The notes under the pieces: model-generated
The model's input: only the letters and a program-made list of their open reading frames with translations
Told to the model about the DNA's origin: nothing
The model's database searches: none
Source: Platanthera guangdongensis
Lineage: Eukaryota > Streptophyta > Magnoliopsida > Asparagales > Orchidaceae
Length of the DNA: 64,000 nt
Direction: 5' to 3'
Assembly: GCA_039583875.1 (NCBI GenBank)
Contig: CM077150.1
Span: 184,950,375-185,014,374, forward strand
Shown here: positions 11,734 through 22,886 of the stretch, in pieces
Numbering within the stretch: the stretch's first letter is position 1
Layout of the letters: each line of letters opens with the position of its first letter
Made by a program: the position numbers and the translations under genes

Positions 11734-11804
11734 TCCAGACCTGATGTTCTCTAACAACTAGATAGAGATCTTGTTCAAGGTGTTAACCTTTTAACAAACA
11801 ACCT

Positions 11805-11816
11805 GTTTCGATACCA
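11805..11816 (-). other. Primer-binding site, initiator-Met tRNA type (degenerate)
   Basis: TGGTATCGAAAC follows the LTR end (ACTTTCA, then AT). The usual copia site is TGGTATCAGAGC; the first seven bases match. Copy 3 has the more decayed TAGTATCAAAGT at about 20479-20490. Confidence 0.65.
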
Positions 11817-11818
11817 AT

Positions 11819-13282
11819 TGAAAGTATCTAGTTTTCTACCTAAATAACCTAGAGGGGTGAATAGGTGAATTATATGTCTTTAAGCGGAATTACAACACTT
11901 TAAAAATAAGCACATAGAATAATAAAGATCACACAACAGAGACACATGGATGTATAGTGGTTCCCCATAATGGGTACGTCCACTTTCCCTCCTCACCTAT
12001 CTAGCACTTCGAGCTAGACTGGACTACTTCACCAATCTCAGATTATAACAAATATTACACCTCAGAGTCTTCAACTCCTACAAGCTCGGAGACAATGTCT
12101 CCTACAATCACTCGGAGAAGAAACTCTCCTATGCTCGATCCCCTAAACTAGGATCTAAAAGACTCGAAAGTGAAACTTCCTACAAAAATTTAAAAATTGT
12201 TTTTATAGAACAAAGTAGACTCAATCTTCTTCATTGATGTAATATAAATCTTGAAATAAACATAGAAGGATAAGACTTGAGTGAAGACTTGAAAGCTTAA
12301 TCTGAACAGAGAATCGACTGGATCTTGGAGAAATTCTTGGAGAATTTGAGAGCATAGATCTGGTTGAAACTTTCTTCAAGAGGAATCATGATTTCGAGAG
12401 GTCAGTAATGAGAACTTTCACGTGTAAATTTGAATTATTCGACGAAATAAAAGTTGCGAATTTTCTAGCTCATTCACGATTAGGGTTTTTTTAACTTAAC
12501 CCTTAACTATATATAGAGATTCCTCTCCTAATGGCTAGAATGAAACTTCAAGATGGAGCTCCACGTGTACTATACATGGCCGATGTCCTAAAGAAAAGCT
12601 ATCACATAATTCAAATTGAAAATTCATTTAGTCCATTCGGCGAGTCTTCACGTGACATCTCTAGAACACTCGACGAATTACTTAATCACTCGATGAGTTG
12701 CTCAAATCCATTTAACAAAAAAAGACTTAGCAAAAAATTGTACTAGAATAAAACTTCTGTTCAGTGTTCACATGACCTCTAGAGAGTACTCGACGAATTC
12801 ATCGAGTATGCATGAGAGATCAATAGATCACTCAACGAATTTAATTTAGCCAAAATAGAAAACAATTTCCGAGACTTTCAGAAACTTCCCGAGTAAACTC
12901 GACGAATTACACAAGTGCTCACATGAGGTCTCGACAAATGACACGACTCTTCACGTGAGTACTCAATGAATTTTACTTAGGAAAATTCTGACTATCCTGA
13001 ACTCAGCTAGCAGCCCTTCCTTGATTCTTCTACTGCACTTGGAGATGAATTATACCCCAATGGAGAGATTATACATTAGTCAACACTATGTCCTACACAA
13101 TGAAGAATTACATTCCATAGTCCTAAGATTTATGATCCATTGTAATCTGACATTAGTTTGTACATAGCAATTAAAGTCCTGCAAGTAGATAACTAGAATG
13201 CAGCATCAAATACAATATCAATTCATCTTAGTTCATGGTGAACTTCTTCAAATCAAGGCTATTGTGGATACAATACCCAATA
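11819..13282 (-). repeat. 5' LTR of family A copy 2
   Basis: 1,464 bases, starting TATTGGGTATTG (canonical start TGTTGGG in other copies) and ending ACTTTCA. TATA box at 12507-12516. Upstream of it, 12600-12970 holds repeated TCGACGAA/TTCGTCGA and CACGTGA elements, some forming palindromes such as CTCGACGAATTCATCGAG. Confidence 0.75.
12507..12516 (-). promoter_or_regulatory. TATA box of family A LTR copy 2
   Basis: CTATATATAG, identical in copy 3 at 21201-21210, directly downstream of the TCGACGAA palindrome cluster. Confidence 0.55.
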
Positions 13283-13445
13283 AAGAGGAACGCCAGGAAA
13301 TGCAAACATGTGTAGATGAGAAGTTGACACAACTTTGACATTATATCAATGTTACTTCGAGTATAAGTCAGAGCAACAGAATGTGATAAGTCGATATTAA
13401 TTAAAGAGTTTTATCAACACATACTCCGATATGGTGTTGACGTAA
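13283..13445. other. Flank duplicated with the family A segment
   Basis: This begins AAAGAGGAA, contains GGAAATGCAAACATGTGTAG and ends GATATGGTGTTGACGTAA. It is repeated at 21977-22138. It is not part of the LTR and has no coding potential; it marks the duplicated unit. Confidence 0.7.
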
Positions 13446-13870
13446 TGTGCGAATAGAAAAAGAGAGTCTGAAAATTGGACAAATTGAAATTTTTGTATTC
13501 CAAAAAAGGTATGTATTACATGGTATAACCTCCCTTTTATAGAATGAAGGAGATGAGAGAAATTACAAATAAACAATGTAGGACTAAAAAATAACATGTA
13601 CAAGCGGTTTAACATAAATACAAGTCGACCAAGCCACGTGGTTTGATGAATAGGCAAACCGCCTGGCAACCACCAGATGGAGACACCAAGCCGGCACAAT
13701 AGACCGCCAGGTCGCCCGGTCTCCAAGATATTAGGGACTGATTGACAAACTGCCAGAAAACCAACAGCAACAAGTCTGCAACTAAATTGCGAGAGAGAAA
13801 CTGACAGACCACCCGGACTGCAACCCGCCAGAGTTAGACCGCCAGACCGCCCGGTCTCTATTCTGCAACA
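13446..13870 (-). repeat. 3' LTR of copia B
   Basis: Starts TGTTGCAGAATAG at 13870 and ends TTCGCACA at 13446. TATA box CTATAAAAG at 13535-13543. The U3 holds AGACCGCCCGGTCT (arms AGACCG/CGGTCT with a CC centre) near 13844-13858 and related boxes near 13700. Polypurine tract at 13871-13882. Confidence 0.8.
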
Positions 13871-13943
13871 CTCCCCCTCAAGCTGGAGCATATATATCGA
13901 TCATGCCCAGCTTGTCACAAATGTGATGAAAAGAGGCGGATAC

Positions 13944-15870
13944 CTACTTGGTGAAAATATTGGCCAACTCTTTACAGGATGTGACGAATGGAGTACAAAT
14001 TTGTTCCTTCAGAATCTCTTCCCGAATAAAATGGCAGTCAACTTCAATATGCTTGGTTCTCTCAAGGAAGACCGGAGTTTTAGAGATGTATATGGCGGCC
14101 TTGTTGTCACAAAACATAGGTAGAGGATGGTTGTAGACCTCTTCTAAGTCAAGCATGAAGCTCGTAATATCTTTAACTCACACGTGGTTGATGCCATACT
14201 TCGATATTCTGCTTCTGCACTGGACCTGGAGACGGCCGACTGTTTCTTACTTTTACAGCTCATAAGGTTCCCCTTATAAAGGTTCAAAAACCTGATGTTG
14301 ACTTGTGGTCTCCTTTGTCATCGACATAGCTTGAATTTAAGTATGCTTCAACCCTTAAATGTTCATTCTTCTGAAAGAGAAGTCCATTCCCAGGAGCTGA
14401 TTTAATATACTACAATATCTTCAGGGAAGACTGTAGATGGCACTCCCTAGGAGCTTGCATGAATTGACTAACCATGCCTGCATCATAGACAATGTCGGGT
14501 CTAGTCACTATGAGATATATGAGTTTACCAATCAGACGTCTGTACCTCGTAACATCAAAAATAAGAGGAGAGTCATCCGTCAAGGTTTTATCTTCTCCAG
14601 TCACCATGGGACATCGAGCAGGTTTACCCCCAGTCAACCCTGCCTCTTTTAACAAGTCAAGAGCGTACTTCTGTTGGGAGAGTACAAGAGAATCGGGCTT
14701 ATGAGAAATTTCTATCCCCAGAAAGAATTTTGGAGAGCACATATCCTTTGTAACTAGGTGTTGCCGAAGATACTTCTTTGTCAAGATTATCCCAGCTTGG
14801 TCATCTCCCGTAAGAAGAATACCATCCACATATACTGCAAGCACCACTAGACCCGGAGAAGTTTTACGAGTAAATAGGGAGTGATCAGCGGAACTTCTCG
14901 TAAAACCTACGGACGCCACAATCCCGCTAAACTTGTCAAACCAAGCGCGAGGACTTTGTTTTAGGCCATAGATAGCCTTCTTGAGTCGGCAAACCTGTGT
15001 ATCCCCCTGAGCAACATACCCTGGAGGTTGATCCATATAGACAACTTCTTGAAGATCCCCATAAAGAAAAGCATTCTTGACATACAGTTGTGAAATGGGC
15101 CAATCCCTGTTGACAGCCATAGAGAGAAGGACCCGAATAGTGCTGAGACGAGCAACCAGAGAGAAAATGACAAAGTAATCAATGCCATAAGTCTTGGTAA
15201 AGCCCTTGGCAACAAGCCAAGCCTTGTAACGATCCACACTGCCATCAGGGAGGAATTTCACCACAAAGACCCAGTGACAGCCAACAATATCTGTGCCGAA
15301 GGGAGGAGGAACCAGGGTCCAGGTGCCCCGTTCAGTGAGAGTAGCAATCTCTTCATCCATGACAGCCTTCCAATGTGGAATGGTAAGGGCCTCCTGATAG
15401 GAACGGGGGGTAGAAGTGGAAGAGATAGCCAGTGCAAACTTCCTGCGAGCAGGTGTTAGACGATCATAGGAAACAACAGCAGTAAGAATATGCTTTGTAC
15501 AAGCACGAACCCCTTTGCAAAGGGCAATGAGGAGGTCCAGGTCAGCAGGTTCCTCAGTATCCGTAGCATCCGTGGTGGAGAGAGATGGCCCAAGAGGAGA
15601 GAGCAATGACGGCGAAGAGGAGGGAGATTGCAGAGGTGGAGAGGGAGGTGAAGAGGATGGAGATGGTGGAGGAGGAAATACCTCGGTAGGAGGGGATGGG
15701 CTGGAGAGAAGAGGAAGAGGATGAGGAAGATTGGATGCCACAGGGAGAGGAGAGAAGTCGTTAGAGAAATATGGAGCATTCTCGAAGAGGGTAACGTCCG
15801 CGGAGACGAACTGCTTGCGAAGAATTGGGTCAAAACAACAGTATCCTTTCTGAGTGATAGAGTAGCCCAA
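13944..15870 (-). pseudogene. pol: Copia B integrase tail, reverse transcriptase and RNase H
   Basis: An open stretch from 15870 to 14410 starts with the integrase C-terminal GYSITQKGYCCFDP block. A proline/serine-rich linker follows, then the copia reverse transcriptase from about residue 165 (KAVMDEEIATL, WVFVVKFLPDGSVDRYKAWL). The usual LDVKNAFLHGDL reads LYVKNAFLYGDL and the usual YVDD box reads YVDG, so two metal-binding aspartates are missing. The frame ends after SQFMQAPRECHL. RNase H resumes at 14156-13944 with FCDNKAAIYISKTPVF and HIEVDCHFIREEI. The enzyme would copy the element RNA into DNA; this copy cannot. Confidence in family is high, in the lineage low. Confidence 0.85.
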
Positions 15871-16574
15871 AAAGACACATTAGGTGGAGCGAGGGGAGAG
15901 TTTGTCGTGTGTGGCGATGGGGGCATGCACAAAGACTGTACAACCAAAGATACGTAGAGGGAGAGGAAAGGGATCCTTTCCTGGATAGAGAATGGAGAAA
16001 GGGGTTTGACCGTGAAGAACGGTGGAGGGAATGCGATTGATGAGATATCAAGAAATGAGAACAGCATAGCCCCAGTAGGAGCGAGAGACATGCATTTGCG
16101 TTATTAAGGTACGAACGACATCAAGGAGGTGACAGTTTTGGCGTTCCGCAATCCATTTTATTATGAGGTTTAAAAGCAACTGGTTTGATGAATAATCTCA
16201 TATTGCATACAAAATGAGGAAAAAGGTTGAATAACGTACTCTTCGGCATTATCAGAGTGTAAGACTTTAATAAAAACATCAAATTGATTTTTAATTAAGT
16301 CGTAAAAAGATGTCCATACATCAAAAAGTTCGGAGCATTCTTGTAAGAGATACACCCAAGTACATTGAGAGAAATCATCAATGAAAGTAACAAAATAAGA
16401 GCTACCCCGACCAATGGTGAGGGCAGGAGCAGGTCCCCAGATGTCGGAGTGAACATGATCAAACAGATGGGTAGAACCATGAACTTGCTTCGGCGGGAAA
16501 GAGGAATAGTGATGCTTGCCAAGCTGACAGGCATCACAGTTGAGAGGATAACTGTGCGGAGGGAGGTGAGGCAA
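15871..16574 (-). pseudogene. pol: Copia B integrase core remnant
   Basis: The stretch 16574-16170 reads as a copia integrase. It has CDACQLGKHH (zinc-finger end), then HVHSDIWGPAP with the first catalytic Asp, FVTFIDDFSQCTWVYLL, and LHSDNAEEYV around the second Asp (usually SDNGGEY). The frame then breaks, and pieces up to the GYSITQKG block at 15870 lie in different frames. Integrase would join element DNA to the host chromosome. No continuous frame remains. Confidence 0.8.
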
Positions 16575-16589
16575 AAACTGATGAAGAAG

Positions 16590-17054
16590 TCATGGAGGAG
16601 GATGCCCAAGACGAAGATGCCATTGTACGAGATCTGTAGAAGAGGAGGAGAAGGATGACAGAGCAGAAATGTTGTCAAGGAAGTAGAGGCCGCCGCTCTC
16701 AGTCCCACTAATAATCGTCTGTTGGGAGCTCAGATCCTGAAAAGAGCAAGAAGTGGGAGTAAATGTGATGGAGCATTGAAGTTGCTTGCACAAAGATGTA
16801 ACCGACAACAAATTGAAGGGAAACTTGGGCACATAGAGAGTGTCGGCCAAGCGAAGAGATGGAGTGACATGAACCACTCCCGTTCCATGAACTGGGGAGG
16901 GAGAGTTGTCTGCAACAAGGACCGGGGGCAACCGATCATTTGTTTCAGGGAGGGAAAGGCATTGCGGATTGCCCGTCATATGATTAGTTGCACCAGAGTC
17001 GATGAGCCATTTACCTTGAGACACCACGTGAGCACTACCTAAGGAAGTGACCAC
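16590..17054 (-). pseudogene. pol: Copia B protease and GAG-pre-integrase domain
   Basis: The active-site motif WLIDSGATNHMTG sits near residues 16-28, followed by a copia aspartic protease body ending LLSVTSLCKQLQCSITF. The GAG-pre-integrase domain ends WHLRLGHPPP. Protease would cleave Gag-Pol. The active-site triad is intact here, but the frame is open only locally, and upstream and downstream parts lie in other frames or behind stops. Confidence 0.85.
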
Positions 17055-17109
17055 CGAAGTGGACGGCTTGGAAGAGGAGGTGAAAGAGTCACCAGAAGGG
17101 CAAAGATGT

Positions 17110-17919
17110 GGATGTTTCTACCAGCATCGATCCACAAGATGCCCGGTGCGGCATAGTGAGAGCAGAGGAAGCGCGAAGAACTTCGACCATCGGAATGGTG
17201 GTTGCGACTACCAGAGCCGCTGCATTGAGTCTGGTGAGCATATTATTCTGGAAGAGGAGAAGACAAAAGAGGACACTGAAGAAGAGATGTAACTGCGACA
17301 ATGCATGCAGCAGTGGTATCCAAGTTGGGAGAGTCTGCTTCACCCAAGATTTGTTGGCGAATCATGTCGTAGGGATCAGGAATCCATAGGAGGTAGCAGA
17401 CAACAAGAAGTTCTTAAAAGTGCTTTTGTTGTTCGGCGAGATCCCAAAGAAGGGGCGATGTTGAAGAATCTCAGCCCCAAGAGCTTGGACCTATTGATAA
17501 GCGGCAACTGGAGATATAGAAGGATGGGCAAAAAGGTTAGCATACAAAGTATAGATACGGGATATCTTTGCCCCCTTCGAGTACAGAGCAGCAATATGAA
17601 GCCATGCCTTCTTGACCATCTCATCGTGACGGATGATAGGAAGACACTCATCGAAAAGACTGTTAGCGAGCAAAGTGCGGACAAGAGCATCGCTAGCATC
17701 CCAGTCATCAAACTCAGCAGAAGTGGTAGGAGGAGGGTCATCGATAAGGTGGTGGCATTTGTGTTGTGAGCGAAGGAGGAAGGTGAAGGAGACGCTCCAA
17801 TCAGGGTAGTTGGAACCAACAAGCTTGGAGAGGGAGCCAAGATTCTCAGAAGGAATGAGAGGAGGAGGCGGTGTTGCCACAGGAGTAGCGATGGTCGTAG
17901 AAGAACCAAAAAGGGCCAT
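17110..17919 (-). pseudogene. gag: Copia B gag
   Basis: ATG at 17919 is chosen because the copia gag pattern begins here (MALFGSSTTIATP, then VGSNYPDWSVSFTFLL and HLIDDPPP); the long open stretch upstream is leader. The UBN2-type core runs to about 17491, where the frame ends. Fragments continue in other frames. A zinc-knuckle remnant CRTGHLVDRCW is readable at about 17116-17148 and is followed at once by a stop. Gag would form the particle shell. There are at least two frame changes between core and knuckle. Confidence 0.75.
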
Positions 17920-18280
17920 AGAAGAAGCCGCACGAGTAGAGAGAAGAGAGAAAACTTGCGCAGAAAGAAAGAGGTCGAGCTGGATATAAGGTCGCGCGGG
18001 TAGAGAGAAGACCACAACAGACACAAGGAAAGGAACTTCAGCGGATAGAACAAGAAACCGCAGCGGACAAAAGGAAAGAAGTGGCGTGGGAAGAGAGCAG
18101 GCCGTGTGAACAGGAGACCGATAAGCCGTGAATGCAGGCCGCGAAGAAAGAGCGAGAAGAAGAAGGCCGCACAAACAAAGAACATCGACAAAGGAGGAGA
18201 GGCCGCACAAACAAGCGGGAAGAAGGAGAACAATTCGCACGGACAGAGGAAGGCACTGAATCAGGAGGACAAGATCGCGT

Positions 18281-18292
18281 CCTCTGATACCA
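18281..18292 (-). other. Primer-binding site of copia B
   Basis: TGGTATCAGAGG directly follows the 5' LTR. It matches initiator-Met tRNA priming with one difference from TGGTATCAGAGC. Confidence 0.85.
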
Positions 18293-18719
18293 TGTGCAAA
18301 CAGAAAAAGAGAGTCCGGAAATTGGACAAACTGAAATTTTTGTATTCCAAAAAAGGTATGTATTACATGTATAGTCTCCCTTTTATAGAATGGAGGAGAT
18401 GAGAAAGATTACAAATAAATAATGTGGGACTAAAAAATAACATGTACAAGCGGTTTAACATAAATACAAGTCGACCAAGCCGCGCGGTTTAATGAATGGG
18501 CAAATTGGCCGGCAACCACCAGATGGAGACACCAAGCCACCACAATAGACCACCAGGTCACCCAGTCTCCAAGACGCCAGGGATTGATTAACAAACTGGC
18601 AGAACACCAACAACAACAGGTCTACAACCAAACCGCTGGAGAGAAATCGACAGACTGGCCGGACTACAACCCGCCAGAGTCAGACCGATAAACTGCCCGG
18701 ACAGCAACTGGTCTCTACA
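18293..18719 (-). repeat. 5' LTR of copia B
   Basis: Starts TGTAGAGACC at 18719, slightly different from the 3' LTR start, and ends TTTGCACA. TATA box CTATAAAAG at 18380-18388. Otherwise collinear with 13446-13870. The palindrome boxes have decayed more here (for example CACCCAGTCT). Confidence 0.8.
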
Positions 18720-18757
18720 ATACCCAATAAAGAGGAAAGTCAGGAAATGCAAACATG
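18720..18757. other. 38-base junction fragment of the family A flank
   Basis: ATACCCAATAAAGAGG and the following bases match the end of the family A LTR plus its flank (compare 13274-13310 and 21967-22003). The match stops at 18757, where truncated element D LTR begins. This is a breakpoint scar between copia B and the second copy of the duplicated segment. Confidence 0.75.
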
Positions 18758-19835
18758 TCTGCCTCTGTTGTACTAAGCAAGCCCGAGCCAAACTATGCGA
18801 GCTGAGGAGTAGTCCTCCTGCTGCTAGGAAGAGGCCGGTGGAAAGCTGGAGGGCTGAGTGGCAGACTGCATAATGAGTCCGCCCAGCCCGCGGCGGACAA
18901 GAGGAGTCCACATCTACTGGAGGCTTATCCCCCCTGATGGGTGACAAGGGCCTGACAATTTGTCGGACTGAAGAGAGCAGGTCGCACATGCTGTTGGATG
19001 AAGTGAGTTTGTCGGATGGTGAGTGGAGCGTCCATCTCCCTTAGGCAGACAGAGGCTGAGTACGCCACCTTCTAGCAGATTGGAGCAGGTCTATACCTTC
19101 TAGTGGGTAGTAGGTTGCCCTTGCAGGAGGAGAGCTTGCCACCTTCTGGCGGATAGGAGTTGAGTCTGAATTGTGTTGTACGGTCTAGTTAAGAGTTATC
19201 GGTCCTGCTACCATCCACCCTCCTAGGGAGGACTGAGATCGACTCCCCGAACTGCTGGCGGACAGGGGAGTTGGTCGCCAACTGGGTGACCTAGCGGACT
19301 AAAGGAGCAGGCCGCTCATGCTGGTGGGCGACCTGGAGGTAGGTTACCTATTGAGCGACTTGAAGTTTATCGCGTACTGTTGGGCGACCAAGAGGCTGGT
19401 CTCCTGGCAATGTGGCAGTTTTCTTTGCTTATTGAGCAACCTACGGGAGTAGGCTGGAGAAGAAGGCTGCGACTCCTACCGAGCATGTAGCTACTTGGCG
19501 GTATGGGTGGATAGAAATGCGAGTCCACCACTTAGTTGGGTAGTCTGCACTTGTTGGAGTATAGAGGACCATTATACGGTTAAGTGATCTAACTGCATGG
19601 CCTACAGGGGCGGACTGAGGATGCAATCCACATCCCCTGCAGAACAAGCGGCTGCTGCACGACCTGGGCGGTCAGACCGAGAAGACCGCCCTAGAAGCCC
19701 GGCCTGAGCGGATAGATAATAGCCTGTCCGGCAAACCCAAAGAGGGCTGAGAGTCTGCAACCTCCAAGGGGAACCTGGAGCAGGCTGCGACTTACAAGCT
19801 GGCTTAGGGAGGGATCTCGGATTTCTGGGTTAACA
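18758..19835 (-). repeat. Third, truncated element D LTR
   Basis: Matches 10088-11162, starting at CTGCCTCTGTTGTACTAAGC and ending with the same TGTTAACCC start at 19835. The TATA and R/U5 portion is missing. It joins family A gag at exactly the same base as at 11162/11163. Confidence 0.85.
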
Positions 19836-20407
19836 CCCTTATAGTGCAAACATTGTTACCTCATTTTTTTGTTAGGGATCTAAAGAATTTATCGTTAAGT
19901 TCACCGTTTGTAAATGCACGGCCTTAATTCCTTAGACCATTGATAATCCTAAAGAATTTCTCGTAGCAATCAGCTATAGAGTCTCTTCTGTATTGCTTGA
20001 AAGCTTTATACTCCTGATTGAGGAGGGATTTCTTGTCAACCCTAACCTCCTTCTTTCCATCCATGAGAGCAATCAAAGATGTCCATATCTCTTTAGCAAA
20101 TATGTAGTGGATTAAGTTTTAGAGCATGGATTCGTCCACTGCACTAGCAATAATATTCTTTGCCTACTTATCCAGAGAGACGAGAGCAATCTCATCTTTA
20201 GTTAAGTCCAGCATATTTTTTTGTAACCATCAGATTAACACTTATAGTTGATGCAGTCATAGGAACATAGGGGCCTTCTTCAAGGATTTGAAATATTCTT
20301 GGATAAACAGCTTCCATGAACAACCTTACCCTTTCCTTCCACATGGGAAAGTTTTTCTTGGAGCACACAGGTAGATTCATCGAGGATATATCCTTGCTTC
20401 TATCCAT
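19836..20407 (-). pseudogene. gag: Truncated copia gag (family A, copy 3)
   Basis: ATG at 20407 gives MDRSKDISSMNLPVCSKKNF, then PMWKERVRLFMEAV and ILEEGPYVPMTAST. An extra frameshift near 20215-20220 (a longer T run than copy 2) breaks the frame earlier than in copy 2. Both older stops (after DK and after DESML) are also present. The sequence ends at the element D LTR. Confidence 0.7.
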
Positions 20408-20492
20408 TCCAGACATGATGTTCTCTAACAACTAGATAGAGATCTTATTCAAGGTGTTAATTTTTTAACGAACAACCTACTTTGATACTAAT

Positions 20493-21976
20493 TGAAAGTA
20501 TCTAGTTTTCTAACTAAATAACCTAGAGGGGTGAATAGGTGAATTATATGTCTTTAAGCAGAATTACAATACTTTAAAAATAAGCACATAGAATAATAGA
20601 GATCACACAACAGAGACACGCAGATGTATAGTGGTTCCCCATAATAGGTACGTCCACTTTCCCTCCTCGCCTATCTAGCACTCGACTACTTCACCAATCT
20701 AAGATTATAACAAATCTTACACCTCAGAGTCTTCAACTCCTACAAGCTCGGAGATAATGTATCCTACAATCACTCGGAGAACAAACTCTCCTACGCCCGA
20801 TCCTCTAAACTAGGATCTAAAAGACTCTAAAGTGAAACTTCCTACAAGAATTAAAAAATTGTTTTTATAGAACAAAGTAGATTGCAATAACAATCTTCTT
20901 CAGATCTAAGAGCCTCAATCTTCTTCCATGATGTAATATAAATCTCGAAATAAACATAGAAGGAGAAGACTTGAGTGAAGACTTGAAAGCTTAATCTGAA
21001 CAGAGAATCAACTAGATCTTGGAGAAATTCTTGGAGAATTTAAGAGCATAGATCTGGTCGAAACTTTCTTCAAGAGGAATCATGATTTCGAGAGGTCAGT
21101 AATGAGAACTTTCATGTGTGAATTTGAATTAGTCGATGAAATAAAAGTTACGAATTTTCTAGCTCATTCACGATTAGGGTTTTTTGAACTTAACCCTTAA
21201 CTATATATAGAGATTCCTCTTCTAATGGCTAGAATGAAACTTCAAGATGGAGTTCCACGTGTGGTGTACATGGCCGATGTCCTAAAGAAAAGCTATCATA
21301 GAATTCAAATTGTAAATTCACTAGGTCCATTCGTAGAGTATTCACGTGACATCTCTAGAACAGTCGACGAATTACTAAATCACTCGATGAATTGCTCGAA
21401 TCCATTCGACAAAAAAAGACTTAGCAAAAAAATGAACTAGAATAAAACTGCTATTCAGTGTTCACGCGGCCTCTCGAGAGTACTCGACGAATTCATCGAG
21501 TATTCATGTGAGATCAATAGATCACTCAACGAATTTAACTTAGACAAAATAGAAAAAAATTTCCGAGACTTTCAGAAACTTTCCGTGTAAACTCGACAAA
21601 TTACACGAGTGCTCACGTGAGGTCTCGACAAATGACATGAGTCTTCACGTGAGTACTCGATGAATTTTACTTAGGAAAATTCTGACTGTCCTGAACTCAG
21701 CAAGAAACCCTTCCTTGATTCTTCTACTGCACTTGGAGATGAATTATACCCCAATAGAGAGATTATACATGATTCAACACTATGTCCTACACAATGAGAA
21801 ATTACATTCGATAGTCCTAAGTTTTATGACCCATTGTAATCTGACATTAGTTTGTACATAGCAATTATAGTACTGCAAGTAGATAACTAGAATGCAGCAT
21901 CAAATACAATATCAATTCATCTTAGTTCATGGTGAACTTTTTCAAATCAAGGCTATTATGGATACAATGCCCAATA
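20493..21976 (-). repeat. 5' LTR of family A copy 3
   Basis: About 1,484 bases, TATA box at 21201-21210. The TCGACGAA/TTCGTCGA cluster lies at 21310-21670. Same ends as copy 2. Confidence 0.75.
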
Positions 21977-22138
21977 AAGAGGAAAGTCAGGAAATGCAAA
22001 CATGTGTAGACTAGAAGTTGACACAACTTCGACATTATATCAATGCTACTTCGAGTATAAGTCAGACCAACAAAATGTGATAAGTCGATATTACTTAAAG
22101 AGTTTTATCAATGCATACTCCGATATGGTGTTGACGTA
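21977..22138. other. Second copy of the duplicated flank
   Basis: Matches 13283-13445 to the final GTTGACGTAA. At 22139 it continues into sequence that is absent from copy 2, because copia B adjoins copy 2 at that point. Confidence 0.7.
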
Positions 22139-22886
22139 ACATCGACTACAGAACCAATTTGACAGATTGTCTGAATGAAGCCAGAATTCGATGCTACTTC
22201 TATATAAACTCGGCGTTAGATCGAATAGTTTTTTGAATGGGAATTATTTTAAGAATTAAGTTAGAATTAATTCAAGAAAGGTTTGAATTGAATAGCTATT
22301 TCTTGGAGACGTTAGATTATGTGATTCTCAGCTGGATATATATATATAAATTGATACTCAACTAACAATAATAATTATTATTCAACGATCATTACACTCC
22401 GATCGGATCGTGGTTTTGAAAGATTGATTTTAATAGAGAAGGATAGGAAGATTATCATCTGCAATAGAAGTTTTTTCTTGAATCAGTCAATGTTCATCTT
22501 GTTCCTGAATCTGCAAAGAGAATTAGTTCATCTTCTTCTCAAGAGCTTATTAATTGTTGCATCAGATTCAGTGAAGATTAAAGGATAATCTGGATTGAGG
22601 AATTATAATCATTGAGATCTTCTCGTTCAAGGATTTATTTGTGTTCCAGATATCAATTTACATAGTGCCAACAAATCCTCAGAATGTTTCAAAGAGCACT
22701 CATCAATAAGTTTACAACATTTATAGATCTTCTAATCTCTAATTTCTTTTCTTTTTCAATCTAAGAAAAGAGTTTTAAGAATCCCTCTTCAAAGAATTCA
22801 GTTCGAGGTTCTAAGAGTCTCTTTGTGGAAAGACTCAGACTGTATTTGTTCAAGATTTTCTTATCAAAAGATCTAGTGATTGGTTC
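22139..22886. other. Unassigned AT-rich sequence
   Basis: No open frame resembles a known protein. A TATATAAAC near 22202 and a TA microsatellite near 22340 could belong to an old copia LTR, but I see no termini, primer site or polypurine tract. Confidence 0.35.

Larger units (their letters stand above)
11163..13282 (-). mobile_element. Ty1/copia family A, 5' end (copy 2)
   Basis: On the minus strand this contains a 5' LTR (13282 to 11819), a primer-binding site (11816-11805), a short leader and the first part of gag. It is cut at 11163 by the LTR of element D. LTR form (TATA box, GGGGAACCACTATA stretch, end ACCCCTCTAGG...ACTTTCA) resembles Sirevirus C in this window. No pol is left. Confidence 0.75.
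13446..18719 (-). mobile_element. Copia element B: full-length, dead Ty1/copia retrotransposon
   Basis: The 5.3-kb element has LTRs of about 425 bases (18293-18719 and 13446-13870), a TGGTATCAGAGG primer site, gag, protease, integrase, reverse transcriptase and RNase H in copia order, and a polypurine tract CTTGAGGGGGAG next to the 3' LTR. Coding regions carry many stops and frameshifts, and two reverse transcriptase catalytic aspartates are replaced. The flanks give no 5-bp target duplication: the left side is CGTAA and the right side ATACC. These belong to two different places in the surrounding duplicated segment, which points to recombination between copies rather than one clean insertion. 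Confidence 0.85.
19836..21976 (-). mobile_element. Ty1/copia family A, 5' end (copy 3)
   Basis: Collinear with 11163-13282: truncated gag, decayed primer site and 5' LTR. Local identity to copy 2 is roughly 90% by eye. The same internal truncation point, the same two gag stops and the same flank show that it is a segmental duplicate, not a new insertion. Confidence 0.8.

Noticed and set aside
15456..16091. 211-codon minus-strand frame rich in Pro, Ser and Leu
   Set aside because: It overlaps the true integrase/RT frame in another phase and has no family motifs.
17376..18233. 285-codon minus-strand frame
   Set aside because: It is a shadow in a different phase of copia B gag; gag motifs lie in the other frame.
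17920..18240. Hydrophobic N-terminal extension of copia B gag that looks like a signal or membrane segment
   Set aside because: The copia gag similarity starts at the ATG at 17919. The upstream part is the untranslated leader read in frame, and the hydrophobicity comes from its CT-rich composition.
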